Assembly (NCBI GenBank): GCA_964604135.1
Contig: CAZRXU010000007.1
Coordinates: forward strand, 1 to 51,381
Reading direction: 5' to 3'
DNA: 51,381 nucleotides
DNA from: Sabulitectum sp964604135
GTDB taxonomy: Bacteria; Fermentibacterota; Fermentibacteria; Fermentibacterales; JCC-6
The notes beneath the pieces are model-generated. The model had not been told where the DNA came from. It saw only the letters and a program-made list of their open reading frames with translations, and searched no databases. The translations under genes and the position numbers were made by a program. Within the stretch, counting starts at the first letter, position 1. Every line of letters begins with the position of its first letter. Shown in pieces: positions 1 through 7,577 of the stretch.

Positions 1-533
1 TCCTTGAAACCGCAGAGCTGGAAGACGCTGAGTTCGACGAAGCTTTTGACAGAGAACTTCGGTATGAGCTGGCACGAACTGTGAAGAAAGTTACACAGGA
101 TATAGACAGTTTTCAGTTCAACACAGGTGTTGCGGCAATGATGGAATTTCTTAATTTCCTGTCTGTAAACAGAGGCAGTGCATCCTCTGCAAAAGCTACA
201 TGGAGGAAAGCTCAGAGAGAGTTTCTTTCCATACTTGCTCCTGTGGCTCCTTTTGTTTCCGAGGAGTTGTGGCATGCTCTGGGGTTCCCGGGGGAAACAG
301 TGCACAAGCAGCCATGGCCTCAGTGGAACGAACAGGATCTGGTAAAAGACACAGTTGAGATAGTGGTTCAGATAAAGGGAAAAATACGGGATCGCATATC
401 TGTTCCGGCAGGTGCTTCAAAACAGCAGATCGAAGAGATTGCGCTGGGCAGAGACAAGATAAAGAAATACCTGAACGGAGCAGTTCCACGGAGAGTAATA
501 GTTGTTCCCGGCAGACTGGTTAACATCATATGA
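1..533 (+). CDS. leuS: Leucine-tRNA ligase, C-terminal fragment
   Basis: This is the last ~176 residues of a class Ia leucyl-tRNA synthetase, which charges tRNA-Leu in the cytosol. The reading frame (codons in phase with base 3) is already open at the window edge, so the catalytic domain and start lie outside. The visible part is the helical anticodon-binding domain, with the typical stretch APVAPFVSEELWHALG. It is followed by the small C-terminal domain with VVQIKGKIRDRISVPAGAS, matching the family signature VVQ(V/I)NGK(V/L)R. It ends in TGA just upstream of a cyclophilin gene, with only ~10 bases between. Full-length enzymes have about 800-860 residues. The call rests on family recognition and is secure. 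Confidence 0.95.
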   Translation, partial: LETAELEDAEFDEAFDRELRYELARTVKKVTQDIDSFQFNTGVAAMMEFLNFLSVNRGSASSAKATWRKAQREFLSILAPVAPFVSEELWHALGFPGETVHKQPWPQWNEQDLVKDTVEIVVQIKGKIRDRISVPAGASKQQIEEIALGRDKIKKYLNGAVPRRVIVVPGRLVNII

Positions 534-543
534 TAGGAGAATC

Positions 544-1023
544 ATGGCAAAGCAGTACGATGCCCAACCGGCAATGAACATCGAGACAGACAGAGTTTAC
601 AAAGTAAATATTGAGACAGACAAAGGAACGATAAGCCTTGATCTGTTTCCTGAATATGCACCTTTAACGGTAAACAACTTTGTGACGCTGGCAAAAGACG
701 GTTTTTACGACGGTGTAACCTTTCATCGTGTAATCAGCAATTTTATGATACAGGGCGGAGATCCAACTGGAACCGGTATGGGCGGTCCAGGTTACAATTT
801 TAAAGACGAGTTTTCCGACAACCCTCTTACGCACGAAACCGGTTCCCTATCCATGGCCAATGCCGGGCCTGGCACAAATGGAAGCCAATTCTTTATCACA
901 CACAGCCCCCAGCCTCATCTTAATGGGAAGCACACGGTGTTCGGAAAGGTAACTTCCGGGCAGGATGTAGTGGACAGAATTGCCCAGGGTGATGTGATGC
1001 TTAAGGTTACAGTAGAAAAGTAG
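544..1023 (+). CDS. Peptidyl-prolyl cis-trans isomerase, cyclophilin type
   Basis: A 159-residue single-domain cyclophilin, which catalyses cis-trans isomerisation of peptidyl-proline bonds. The ATG at 544 is preceded by a GATAGGAGA ribosome binding site at 532-540; a longer in-frame extension to 502 lies inside leuS and is not preferred. Family hallmarks are visible: FYDGVTFHRVISNFMIQGGDPTG (active-site Arg in FHRV), the GSLSMAN segment, NGSQFFIT and LNGKHTVFGKV. No signal peptide is apparent, so it should be cytosolic. It follows leuS closely and is probably cotranscribed with it, since a strong intrinsic terminator lies directly after its stop codon. Confidence 0.95.
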   Translation: MAKQYDAQPAMNIETDRVYKVNIETDKGTISLDLFPEYAPLTVNNFVTLAKDGFYDGVTFHRVISNFMIQGGDPTGTGMGGPGYNFKDEFSDNPLTHETGSLSMANAGPGTNGSQFFITHSPQPHLNGKHTVFGKVTSGQDVVDRIAQGDVMLKVTVEK

Positions 1024-1040
1024 TTTCTGGCAGTATCCGG

Positions 1041-1076
1041 CAGGGGAGGGTGTACATCCCTTCCCTGTTGTTTTTT
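1041..1076 (+). terminator. Rho-independent terminator after the cyclophilin gene
   Basis: The stem CAGGGGAGGG pairs with CCCTTCCCTG (one G-U pair) around a 7-base loop and is followed by a T-rich run (TTGTTTTTTG). It lies 17 bases after the cyclophilin stop codon and before the YifB gene. Confidence 0.85.
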
Positions 1077-1116
1077 GCAGGTAATTGCAGGTTACTCCTG
1101 AAGAACAGGGGGGGCT

Positions 1117-2649
1117 ATGCTTGCATTCACTCGCAGTGTTGGTCTTGTCGGAATAAGTGCTTTTCAAGTAGATGTTGAGGTAGATTTAACAAGGGGTCTT
1201 CCAACATTCACCATAGTCGGTCTTCCAGACAGTGCTGTAAAAGAATCCCGCGAAAGGGTTCAGGCTGCAATCGGTAACACGGGTTTTTCCCTCCCTTCAA
1301 AGAAGCTAACAATTAACCTGGCTCCAGCAGGTCGAAAAAAGGAAGGGGCTGCCTTCGATCTTCCTATTGCCGTTGGGCTTCTGGCAGCTTCAGGCTTTGT
1401 TTCCAGGGAAAGGGCTGCCAGATACGCCTACCTTGCCGAGCTTGCTCTTGATGGCTCTCTCCGCCCTGTAAAGGGTGTACTGCCAATGGCCGCAGGGTTG
1501 AACGGGCAGGGTATCGATGGCTTTATTGTTCCGGCGGCAAATGCAGGCGAGGCGGTAATAGCTTCTCCTGTTCCGGTTTACCCGGCAGACAATCTCGAGC
1601 AGGTATCTCTTTTCCTTCAGGGCTTAAATAATCTTAAGGAATCCGCCGAGGCAGAAACACTCGGCAGCTCACAACCGGCAATCGCTGATTTTTCAGAAGT
1701 ACGGGGGCAGCAGCAGGCTAAACGGGCACTGGAAATAGCCGCAGCCGGCGGTCACAATGTTCTTATGATAGGCCCGCCGGGTTCCGGTAAAACCATGCTC
1801 TCCGCCCGTCTTCCCGGTATTCTTCCCCCTATGTCCCGCGAGGAAGCGGTTGAAACAACCAAGGTTTACAGTGTTGCAGGTCTTTTACCAGAGGGTCAGG
1901 CTCTTATTACCCGTCGTCCGTTCCGTGCCCCCCATCACACGGTATCCACACCTGGTCTCGCCGGCGGCGGCACGAATCCCCGTCCCGGCGAGGTGAGCCT
2001 GGCCCACAACGGAGTTCTTTTTCTTGATGAGTTTCCGGAGTTCAAAAGAGGGGCTCTTGAGGTAATGCGTCAGCCAATGGAATCCGGCAAGGTTGTTATT
2101 TCCAGAGCTGCAGCCAGTGTAGAGCTGCCGGCACGGTTCATGCTTGTGGCAGCAATGAATCCGTGCCCATGCGGTTACCTTACCCATCCCACAAAAGCCT
2201 GCAACTGCACGGCTTCGCAGGTTCAGCGCTATCTGGGCAGAATCTCCGGCCCTCTTCTCGACAGAATAGACATACATCTGGAAGTTCTCCCAGTGCCTCG
2301 TAGCGAGCTTAGCGATCCCGTTTCCTCCGGGGAAACCAGTGCGGTTATCCGAAACAGGGTTGTAGAGGCAAGAAAAGTGCAGACGCAGCGATTTAAGTCC
2401 AGCCCAGGTGTACACTGCAATGCCCACATGACCAGTACCCTTACCAGAAGGTACTGTGTACTGAATTCTGCAGCAAGAAAGCTTCTTGATACAGCAGCAG
2501 CCAGGTTCGGGCTATCCGCCAGAGGCTATTACAGAACTCTCCGTGTGGCCAGAACCATCGCCGATCTCCAGGGCGAGGAAACAGTACAAAGCAGCCACAT
2601 AGCCGAGGCCGTTCAGTACCGCGCACTAGAGAAAGACTACTGGGTATAA
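1117..2649 (+). CDS. yifB: YifB/ComM-family Mg-chelatase-like AAA+ ATPase
   Basis: A 510-residue protein, full length for the YifB/ComM family. ComM is a hexameric helicase that promotes branch migration during integration of transformed DNA; the role here is inferred from the family. The N-terminal ChlI-like domain (about 1-170) contains GLPDSAVKESRERV and LAPAGRKKEGAAFDLPIA. The AAA+ module has a Walker A GPPGSGKT (219-226), a Walker B GVLFLDEFPEF (299-309) and a Cys-rich NPCPCGY...CNC segment typical of the family. A C-terminal helical domain (ARGYYRTLRVARTIADL) completes it. The ATG follows a weak purine-rich stretch (AACAGGGGGG). It lies between the cyclophilin terminator and a zone of decayed elements. 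Confidence 0.95.
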   Translation: MLAFTRSVGLVGISAFQVDVEVDLTRGLPTFTIVGLPDSAVKESRERVQAAIGNTGFSLPSKKLTINLAPAGRKKEGAAFDLPIAVGLLAASGFVSRERAARYAYLAELALDGSLRPVKGVLPMAAGLNGQGIDGFIVPAANAGEAVIASPVPVYPADNLEQVSLFLQGLNNLKESAEAETLGSSQPAIADFSEVRGQQQAKRALEIAAAGGHNVLMIGPPGSGKTMLSARLPGILPPMSREEAVETTKVYSVAGLLPEGQALITRRPFRAPHHTVSTPGLAGGGTNPRPGEVSLAHNGVLFLDEFPEFKRGALEVMRQPMESGKVVISRAAASVELPARFMLVAAMNPCPCGYLTHPTKACNCTASQVQRYLGRISGPLLDRIDIHLEVLPVPRSELSDPVSSGETSAVIRNRVVEARKVQTQRFKSSPGVHCNAHMTSTLTRRYCVLNSAARKLLDTAAARFGLSARGYYRTLRVARTIADLQGEETVQSSHIAEAVQYRALEKDYWV

Positions 2650-2724
2650 GTCACCATACAGAAACCAACTTCCTGGCACGGCTTGGTAATCTTGGTGAAG
2701 CGCTCTGACATCTAGCAGGAGTAA

Positions 2725-2934
2725 TCATTTTTACCCGAAATATTAAGAGCCTGGCAGAATGCTGGTCGTAGCCAGGCTGAGACAGCAGAGCGGATGGGAA
2801 CCAAAGCTTCAGCAGTGACAAGAGTGGAACCTTTATTTAGCAGCGGCAAGCATTCACCACCGCTTTCTACACTGAAGAAATATGCCAATGCCTTTAACTA
2901 TCACCTGGAAATCAAGCTTGTAGCAAATAGTTAA
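2725..2934 (+). pseudogene. HigA-like XRE antitoxin remnant
   Basis: An open frame without a start codon, from just after a TAA at 2722 to the TAA at 2932-2934. It translates to about 69 residues that include AGRSQAETAERMGTKASAV, then TRVE and HSPPLSTLKKYANALNYHL, ending in EIKLVANS. This matches the helix-turn-helix and C-terminus of HigA/XRE-type antitoxins (consensus LTQ.EVAERMGT..SAVARLE...SPSL.TL.KYA.AL...LEI.L). The N-terminal part is missing or frameshifted and no toxin gene is seen next to it, so it is most likely a relic of a toxin-antitoxin module. The motif match is seen directly; decay is inferred from the missing start. Confidence 0.7.
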
Positions 2935-3088
2935 GCAACTGTCGCTCAATATTCTTTTGCTCGGATTATTAAGAGGATTATCTGCGCCTGAACAGGTCTC
3001 GGGAACGCTCTGAATAACCAGAACAGTACTTACCAGCCAGGAAAGCTGCTGTTGCTTCTGGTTGATTTAGTTGCTGGTGTTTTTTCCA
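2935..3088. other. Intergenic region, no gene recognised
   Basis: Between the antitoxin remnant and the stop codon of the convergent lipoprotein gene I see no coding signal, RNA gene or clear terminator. Confidence 0.4.
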
Positions 3089-4144
3089 TTACAAATCCAT
3101 GCCCATAAGATCGAATCCAATCACAGTCCAGGCCCCAACCGAAGTGTTTTCCTTTATTGCCGGCAACCACCTGCTATTTCTAGCCGACGACACAGCCGCA
3201 GAATCAATAATTTCAACGCCACAACTATTCATCAAGAAAACATTGTCTGCAACAGTACCATCATTTTTCACATACACCCATACAAAAGGCCTGTAGGAAT
3301 ATCCATCGTATATAGGCTCTTGCAACATCTTCATTGAGCAAAGTCCTGGTAGTTCGATGCAAATGGCAGTTGTATCTACAGACATATATCTTGGTGGGCC
3401 TGTTTCAGTACTTTTTTGTTTTTCGTGAGAATTCTCAGAGTTTACTGAAATCCTGGAAAGAAAGAGCAAGGAGTCTTCCATTTGTATGTCAATAAATTCA
3501 AGTGTAAAAATTCTTTCTCCCAATACAATTCGATTAGAAGATATTTCCTGGTTCCAATATCTTATTCCCCGATAAATACTTTCTTGTTGAACACTTTCCT
3601 GTTCAAGGTATGAAAATACGAGGGATACATTTTTTGAAGCATTGCAATACACTTCTGGATATTCGCCTGAGGTTAACTCAAATAGCATTAGATTTCCTAG
3701 CAACTCTTCAACTTTAGTCAAATCCATCCCTGTTTGAATACCATTCACGCCGTGGTATCTGGGAGAATAAACCCTGATAAATGAGATATCTGCTAAATCA
3801 ATATCCCCTTCAAGAACTTCTTCGGAAAACTTACCGGAAAAATACACTCCCATATCCCACACTATGTCCAATTGCGGTTTCCCATCATCAAGAATACTAG
3901 TGACCGGATATTTCCATCCAATAACTGGGGATACCCAGGTGTCACGTATCTCATAATGAGCATATAGATTGGATATACCCTGGCGATCAGTAAATAAATT
4001 GATAGAGCCAACTGCATAGCCAGGCAAAATAAGGACATGACGATTATCATGCATTTCTAGCCTTGATTGGTCTAGCCTTGATTGGCAACTGGTAACAATA
4101 AAGGCACAGACGGCAAGTGCAGAATACAAATTGTATTTTCTCAT
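3089..4144 (-). CDS. Lipoprotein with a C-terminal TonB-like domain
   Basis: A predicted lipoprotein of about 351 residues. The chosen start, MRKYNLYSALAVCAFIVTSC, gives a short basic N-terminus, a hydrophobic core and a lipobox VTSC. On the minus strand it is preceded by a GGGAGA ribosome binding site; a longer extension upstream lacks these features. The middle (about 30-270) is not recognised. The last ~70 residues (FVWVYVKNDGTVADNVFLMN, then SCGVEIIDSAAVSSARNSRW and LPAI...VGAWTVIGF) match the TonB C-terminal fold: strand, DG turn, S.G...D.AA..A, PA, final strand. In classical TonB this domain contacts outer-membrane receptors. A lipid-anchored copy suggests an envelope role, but the function is unknown. 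Confidence 0.65.
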   Translation of the reverse strand: MRKYNLYSALAVCAFIVTSCQSRLDQSRLEMHDNRHVLILPGYAVGSINLFTDRQGISNLYAHYEIRDTWVSPVIGWKYPVTSILDDGKPQLDIVWDMGVYFSGKFSEEVLEGDIDLADISFIRVYSPRYHGVNGIQTGMDLTKVEELLGNLMLFELTSGEYPEVYCNASKNVSLVFSYLEQESVQQESIYRGIRYWNQEISSNRIVLGERIFTLEFIDIQMEDSLLFLSRISVNSENSHEKQKSTETGPPRYMSVDTTAICIELPGLCSMKMLQEPIYDGYSYRPFVWVYVKNDGTVADNVFLMNSCGVEIIDSAAVSSARNSRWLPAIKENTSVGAWTVIGFDLMGMDL

Positions 4145-4300
4145 TTTCCAGTATCTCCCGACAACGATAACGGAATCGAACTCACCTGTTGGTCGACTTG
4201 CCCAGGGCACCTATTGTGCAAGACCACCTGGTTGACTACGTTCAGTACACCATAACTAGACCGGATGCAGCGAGTGATTATATGGCGTTCCCCTGCACAC

Positions 4301-4741
4301 CTATAGCTCAGAATCTGCCTGCCCTTTTCCAACAACAAACTTGCCCGTAAAATATCTCTTCCGGATTTGCCCAACATCCTCACTCCAGTGTTCAAACCCA
4401 AAATTCTTGATTCGGCAGAGATTGTAGACTTTCATGTTATGTGGATACATTGAAGCGCCGTCAGCTGTAGGTGCGAGAAAAGCACACGGGAAATCATCGC
4501 AATCACAGCAAAACTCCACGCCCTTGGCTTTCGCGCAATCTAAAGTTACACATCCCTCTGGCAGGAAATGGTAATGCTTCCCATCCTGTTGACGGCACCC
4601 CTTACAAGGGACATTATCCTTTGAAACACCCATTTTCTCATGGATCCATTCAGCCAGATCGTTAGTTAAATTGTCCACATAAATATCGCAATTGAAGCAG
4701 TCCAGGCCACATGGTGCCGTTAAAGCTTTCTTGTCTACCAT
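4301..4741 (-). CDS. DUF3795-type cysteine-rich protein
   Basis: A 146-residue cytosolic protein with the DUF3795 arrangement: APCGLDCFNCDIY near the N-terminus, then PCKGCRQQDG, GCVTLDCAKAKGVEFCCDC and FPC. The many Cys pairs suggest a metal site (zinc or Fe-S), though no biochemical role is established for the family. The start ATG on the minus strand is preceded by AAGGAGAAACT, a good ribosome binding site. The gene lies directly downstream, on the same strand, of the 3' end of a group II intron remnant, so its original upstream context was probably disrupted by that insertion. Confidence 0.8.
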   Translation of the reverse strand: MVDKKALTAPCGLDCFNCDIYVDNLTNDLAEWIHEKMGVSKDNVPCKGCRQQDGKHYHFLPEGCVTLDCAKAKGVEFCCDCDDFPCAFLAPTADGASMYPHNMKVYNLCRIKNFGFEHWSEDVGQIRKRYFTGKFVVGKGQADSEL

Positions 4742-4755
4742 AGTTTCTCCTTTTG

Positions 4756-5280
4756 GTAAACCAGGACTGTCGGTTACCCGACAGCCCCTCAGATATCCCT
4801 GCGTGCAATACTATCGCACAAGGCTCCTCGGTGTTATTCGCTCCGTACAAAATCAGCTAAAGCATCCAACTATTCGGGGCTCGGGTATCTGAAAATGCTT
4901 CAGCATCTCGCTGAACCCGCTCCAGTTGCAACTCTTGCGCTGACTTCGCCGGCTTAACCACTCGAACACTATCCTGCATACCTTAAGGTAGTATACCTTC
5001 AACATATGGCTGTTGCCAGAGACACCGTAATAATTCCAGTGTCCAAGCAGCTTCTGTCGCAGTTTCTTCATTATGACTGGGGTTCTGTACCTGTTCTGTT
5101 CATCGGTTCCGCCACAGGCGCAGCACTCGATACGGGCTGCTGGTTAGGCTTCGCCCGATAAAGACTTACTGCTTCTTTCCGATAGCTCATTCTATAAGAA
5201 TCACCAAGCTCAGCTTGGTGCACTGCATCCAGCGTAACCAGCGACACGAACCTGTGCCTCAGTGGCGGGAAATCGGTAAT
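4756..5280 (-). mobile_element. Group II intron remnant (domains V-VI plus maturase tail)
   Basis: Read on the minus strand, 4853-5071 encodes the C-terminus of a group II intron reverse transcriptase. This is followed by a domain V-like hairpin (GAGCCTTGTGC ... GCACGCAGGGAT, about 4797-4827) and a domain VI-like hairpin (GGCTGTCGG GTAA CCGACAGTCC, about 4764-4786). The likely 3' end is at about 4756, just before the DUF3795 ribosome binding site. The upstream stretch 5072-5280 is probably intron RNA, but its 5' boundary cannot be fixed and the value given is approximate. Most of the reverse transcriptase is missing, so the element must be immobile. Confidence 0.7.
4853..5071 (-). pseudogene. 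Group II intron reverse transcriptase/maturase, C-terminal remnant
   Basis: About 72 residues with the hallmark maturase C-terminus: LRQKLLGHWNYYGVSGNS, then LKVYYLKVCRIVFEWLSRRS and QRKSCNWSGFSEMLKHFQIP with final PRIVG. The family consensus is L+.KL.GH..YYG..GN...L..........KWLNRRSQ+KS..W..F..ML....I..P+I. The catalytic palm (YADD) and finger domains are absent. The open frame extends a little upstream without recognisable RT sequence, so the gene has suffered a large 5' deletion. It is followed by intron domains V and VI in the correct order and orientation. Confidence 0.85.
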
Positions 5281-5287
5281 TCATCAC

Positions 5288-5503
5288 ATGCATACCTTTG
5301 CGGAGCGGCGGGAGATGCTGTGGGTTGTGAAGTTTGCCGGTGTAGGTAGAAGAGTGGGTGTGCATGCACTCAGACACAGCTTTTCAACCCTTCTGATGAT
5401 CTTGGGCGTTGACCTGTGCGAGATACAGAAGTTGCAGGAGCACAAGAACCTGGAGGCAGCGAGGCTTAACATTAACATTGCAAAAAGTTACCGGGAGCTG
5501 TGA
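5288..5503 (+). pseudogene. Tyrosine recombinase (integrase) C-terminal fragment
   Basis: A 71-residue fragment with the C-terminal box of phage-type tyrosine recombinases: VGVHALRHSFSTLLMILGVD, then EIQKLQEHKNLEAARLNINI. The HxLRHSF segment supplies the conserved H..R pair and EIQKLQEHKNLE matches the usual (T/D)IQ.LLGHK.LE. In active enzymes the next segment is TT.IY.H(V/I) with the nucleophilic Tyr; here it reads AARLNINI, with Asn where Tyr is expected. The N-terminal and first catalytic Arg regions are absent. It is a dead remnant adjacent to the intron relic. The ATG may not be a real start. Confidence 0.75.
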
Positions 5504-5661
5504 AAAGCCCTTTAGACAGGCTTTAATGGGTTTAGGTTGTGGGTATGAGAATCTGGGGCGGGGAATTGGCTGTTTACTTTTTTTCAGGGTACATTCCTTT
5601 GTTTTAAGTATGATATTGCGGTAGCAACTTTGTATTTTATACATCGGGAATAGGAGGTGCA
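5504..5661. other. Intergenic region upstream of the MogA-like gene
   Basis: An AT-rich 158-base stretch. A weak sigma-70-like pair (TTGCGG at 5616, TATACA at 5638, 16-base spacing) lies upstream of the ribosome binding site AGGAGGTG (about 5652-5659) of the next gene. This promoter suggestion is low confidence. Confidence 0.3.
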
Positions 5662-6147
5662 ATGCCGTATTTCAGCGTGCTTACAGTAAGTGACAGTTGC
5701 AGCAGGGGAGCCAGAGAAGATGGCAGTGGTTCTGCGATTATCCGCCTTATGGAGGAGGCTGGTTATACCAGGGTAGATTACAGGATAACTGAAGACGGGG
5801 TCGAGCCAGTGTCTCATTTCATTAGAGAGATGTGTACACAGGATGTTGACCTTCTGCTCACGACCGGCGGAACCGGTTTCAGCCCCCGCGACTTCACCCC
5901 TGAAGCTACAGACCAAGCCTGCAGCAGAAAGGTTCCAGGCATTCCCGAGATGCTCAGATACCGTTCAAGTAAAAAGGTGAAGTCTGCGTGGCTCAGCCGG
6001 GGAACTGCCGGGATCAGAGGAAACACCCTTGTTGTTAACCTTCCAGGCAGTGTGAAAGCTGTTACTGAGTGTGTTGAGTTTCTTCTTCCTGTACTTCCCC
6101 ATGCTCTGGAAGTTCTGCACGGCTCTGTAGACCGCTGCGGAGGTTGA
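5662..6147 (+). CDS. MogA/MoaB-family molybdopterin cofactor protein
   Basis: A 161-residue protein of the MogA/MoaB family, whose members adenylylate molybdopterin (MogA) during molybdenum cofactor assembly or have related roles. The ATG has a near-perfect ribosome binding site (AGGAGGTG, spacing ~6). Visible motifs are SVLTVSDSCSRGAREDGSG at the N-terminus, the diagnostic LLLTTGGTGFSPRDFTPEAT around residues 65-85, IPEMLRY and the nucleotide-proximal VVNLPGSVKAV near the C-terminus. The length is typical of the small stand-alone members. MogA and MoaB cannot be separated by eye. No other molybdenum cofactor genes are in the window. Confidence 0.9.
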   Translation: MPYFSVLTVSDSCSRGAREDGSGSAIIRLMEEAGYTRVDYRITEDGVEPVSHFIREMCTQDVDLLLTTGGTGFSPRDFTPEATDQACSRKVPGIPEMLRYRSSKKVKSAWLSRGTAGIRGNTLVVNLPGSVKAVTECVEFLLPVLPHALEVLHGSVDRCGG

Positions 6148-6160
6148 TTGCAGCTGTGTC

Positions 6161-6189
6161 TTGACAGGTGTTGCTTCGTTTGTTAGACT
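6161..6189 (+). promoter_or_regulatory. Sigma-70-type promoter for the DNRLRE-like gene
   Basis: A consensus TTGACA (6161-6166) and TAGACT (6184-6189) are separated by 17 bases, with an upstream TGT giving an extended -10. Transcription would start near 6196, about 45 bases before the ATG at 6242. This supports the 6242 start over an upstream in-frame one. Confidence 0.6.
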
Positions 6190-6241
6190 GTTTCGTGAAA
6201 CCTTGAGTTCCGTGCGTCTGTATTCAGCAAAGGTGAGTGTT

Positions 6242-6835
6242 ATGAGGGCATGTTGTTTTTTGCTGCTGGTCTGTGGTGTGGCTCTGTGTGAAGTGGTTCA
6301 GTTGGATGCCACCCAGGATGCCATGATATGGGAGGCGAATCCCGGGTTAAACTACGGTAATTCTTTTATTTCTTCGTCTTATGAATCTGGATGGGCTCCA
6401 TCTCTGATTCAGTTCGATGTTTCTTCGTATGCAGGGGTAACGCTTAACAGTGCAACACTCGAAATGTACTGTTACTCTACATTTACTGTTCCTGACACCG
6501 TGAATGTAGTTTACAGGCTTACTTCCGCGTGGAGTGAGGGAAATGTGTGCTGGAGCAACGCCCCTGATCCGGATTCCACTCTGTCGGCTACATTTCCCAA
6601 ACCACCTGCCAACTCCTGGATATCATGCGACGTTACGGCACTGGTGGAAACATGGCTGAACGGCAGTTTTACCAACAATGGTTTAGTTTTTGGCAGGGTG
6701 AACCCTGGAAATGGTGGTGTGGATATACGAAGCAGGGAGTTCGGCAACCAGACATACCGCCCCAGGCTGGTGCTTGACTTTGTTCCGTTGTCTCTTGAGA
6801 GTGCTACTTTCGGCTGTATAAAAGCAACATTCTGA
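6242..6835 (+). CDS. Secreted DNRLRE-domain-like protein
   Basis: A 197-residue exported protein. The start at 6242 gives a Sec signal peptide, MRACCFLLLVCGVALC, followed by EVVQLDATQDAMIWEANPGL. An upstream in-frame start at 6161 would place about 27 non-signal residues in front and overlaps the promoter. The body resembles DNRLRE / disaggregatase-type beta-sandwich domains: ATQDA.I....N.NYG at the start, a SLIQFDVSSYAGVTLNSATL strand, VYRLTSAWSEGNVCWSNAPD, then WISCDVTALVETWLNG and a final YRPRLVLDF. Such domains are common in secreted proteins of environmental bacteria and often bind or decorate surface polymers. The precise function is unknown. Confidence 0.75.
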   Translation: MRACCFLLLVCGVALCEVVQLDATQDAMIWEANPGLNYGNSFISSSYESGWAPSLIQFDVSSYAGVTLNSATLEMYCYSTFTVPDTVNVVYRLTSAWSEGNVCWSNAPDPDSTLSATFPKPPANSWISCDVTALVETWLNGSFTNNGLVFGRVNPGNGGVDIRSREFGNQTYRPRLVLDFVPLSLESATFGCIKATF

Positions 6836-7028
6836 CCGCGACAGGTCTTTGATCCGTACAGGTTTACCCTATGTCACGAAACCGCCGGTTTATTCATTTG
6901 TAAAAGTGCGAAAGTCGTTGCATGATTGTTGTTCGTGGTACATGTTACACACAAGACCGGGAGTATATGAAGGGTCTGTTTTGTGTGCTTTTCTGGCGAG
7001 GGGTTGTTGACTTGTTTGGTGGTGTGAC

Positions 7029-7439
7029 TTGACAGAGGTACTTGTTTGCTGTCTTCTGATCGCTGTGGCGATGCTGGTGCTGACGGTGGGGCTTCTTGTT
7101 GTACCTGTCACACCGTCTGAGTTGTCTTTGTGGCATCGACTTCGGATAGGTTCTGTGCGGAGATGGATTACGAAGAGGAGGAATGAAAATGAGCCTCTTC
7201 ATCCAGAGTTGACCCTGAAAACGGCAAAGGTCAACTTGAAGTGGCACATTATGATGACAGGTCTGTTCTGTATGCAGCTGGCATGGGCAGTGTTATCCAG
7301 TGGTGTCTGGTGGCGTCCACTTGTGTTTTTCGTGTTTGTTTTTTCCCTTGGTTACTTTGTCGGCAGTGTAGTGCAGCGTCAGAAGATTGCTATTCTGGTT
7401 CTTCGCAGGCGGCGCAGTACTATTGGATCTGTCAACTGA
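7029..7439 (+). CDS. Small membrane protein, unknown
   Basis: A 136-residue protein, read from a TTG at 7029 (an ATG exists at 7071, inside the first hydrophobic segment). It has three hydrophobic segments: about residues 4-26, 73-92 and 94-112. Between the first and second is a basic cytosolic-type loop (RLRIGSVRRWITKRRNENEP) and the C-terminus is also basic (RQKIAILVLRRRRSTIGS). By the positive-inside rule both the loop and the C-terminus would be cytoplasmic-facing only in some topologies, so topology is uncertain. I do not recognise the family. It sits among small exported proteins. The ribosome binding site is poor, so start and even reality are uncertain. Confidence 0.5.
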   Translation: MTEVLVCCLLIAVAMLVLTVGLLVVPVTPSELSLWHRLRIGSVRRWITKRRNENEPLHPELTLKTAKVNLKWHIMMTGLFCMQLAWAVLSSGVWWRPLVFFVFVFSLGYFVGSVVQRQKIAILVLRRRRSTIGSVN

Positions 7440-7577
7440 CACTACTTCCCGTATGGGGTATGGTTGTGGAACACAGAATAGTATTCGTTGCTGTTGTGAA
7501 GCCGGCCGGTAGGGGCGGTTTTCCGGCTGATGTTGTCTGTGTGCGGTTTGTGCAGGAGCATAAAGAAAGGGATGTAA

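Noticed and set aside
1885..2427. Long minus-strand frame inside the YifB gene
   Set aside because: A shadow of a strongly supported coding region with conserved motifs on the other strand.
4172..4183. tRNA-like T-loop text (TTCGATTCC on the minus strand)
   Set aside because: The flanking bases do not form a T stem, and no anticodon or acceptor stem was found around it.
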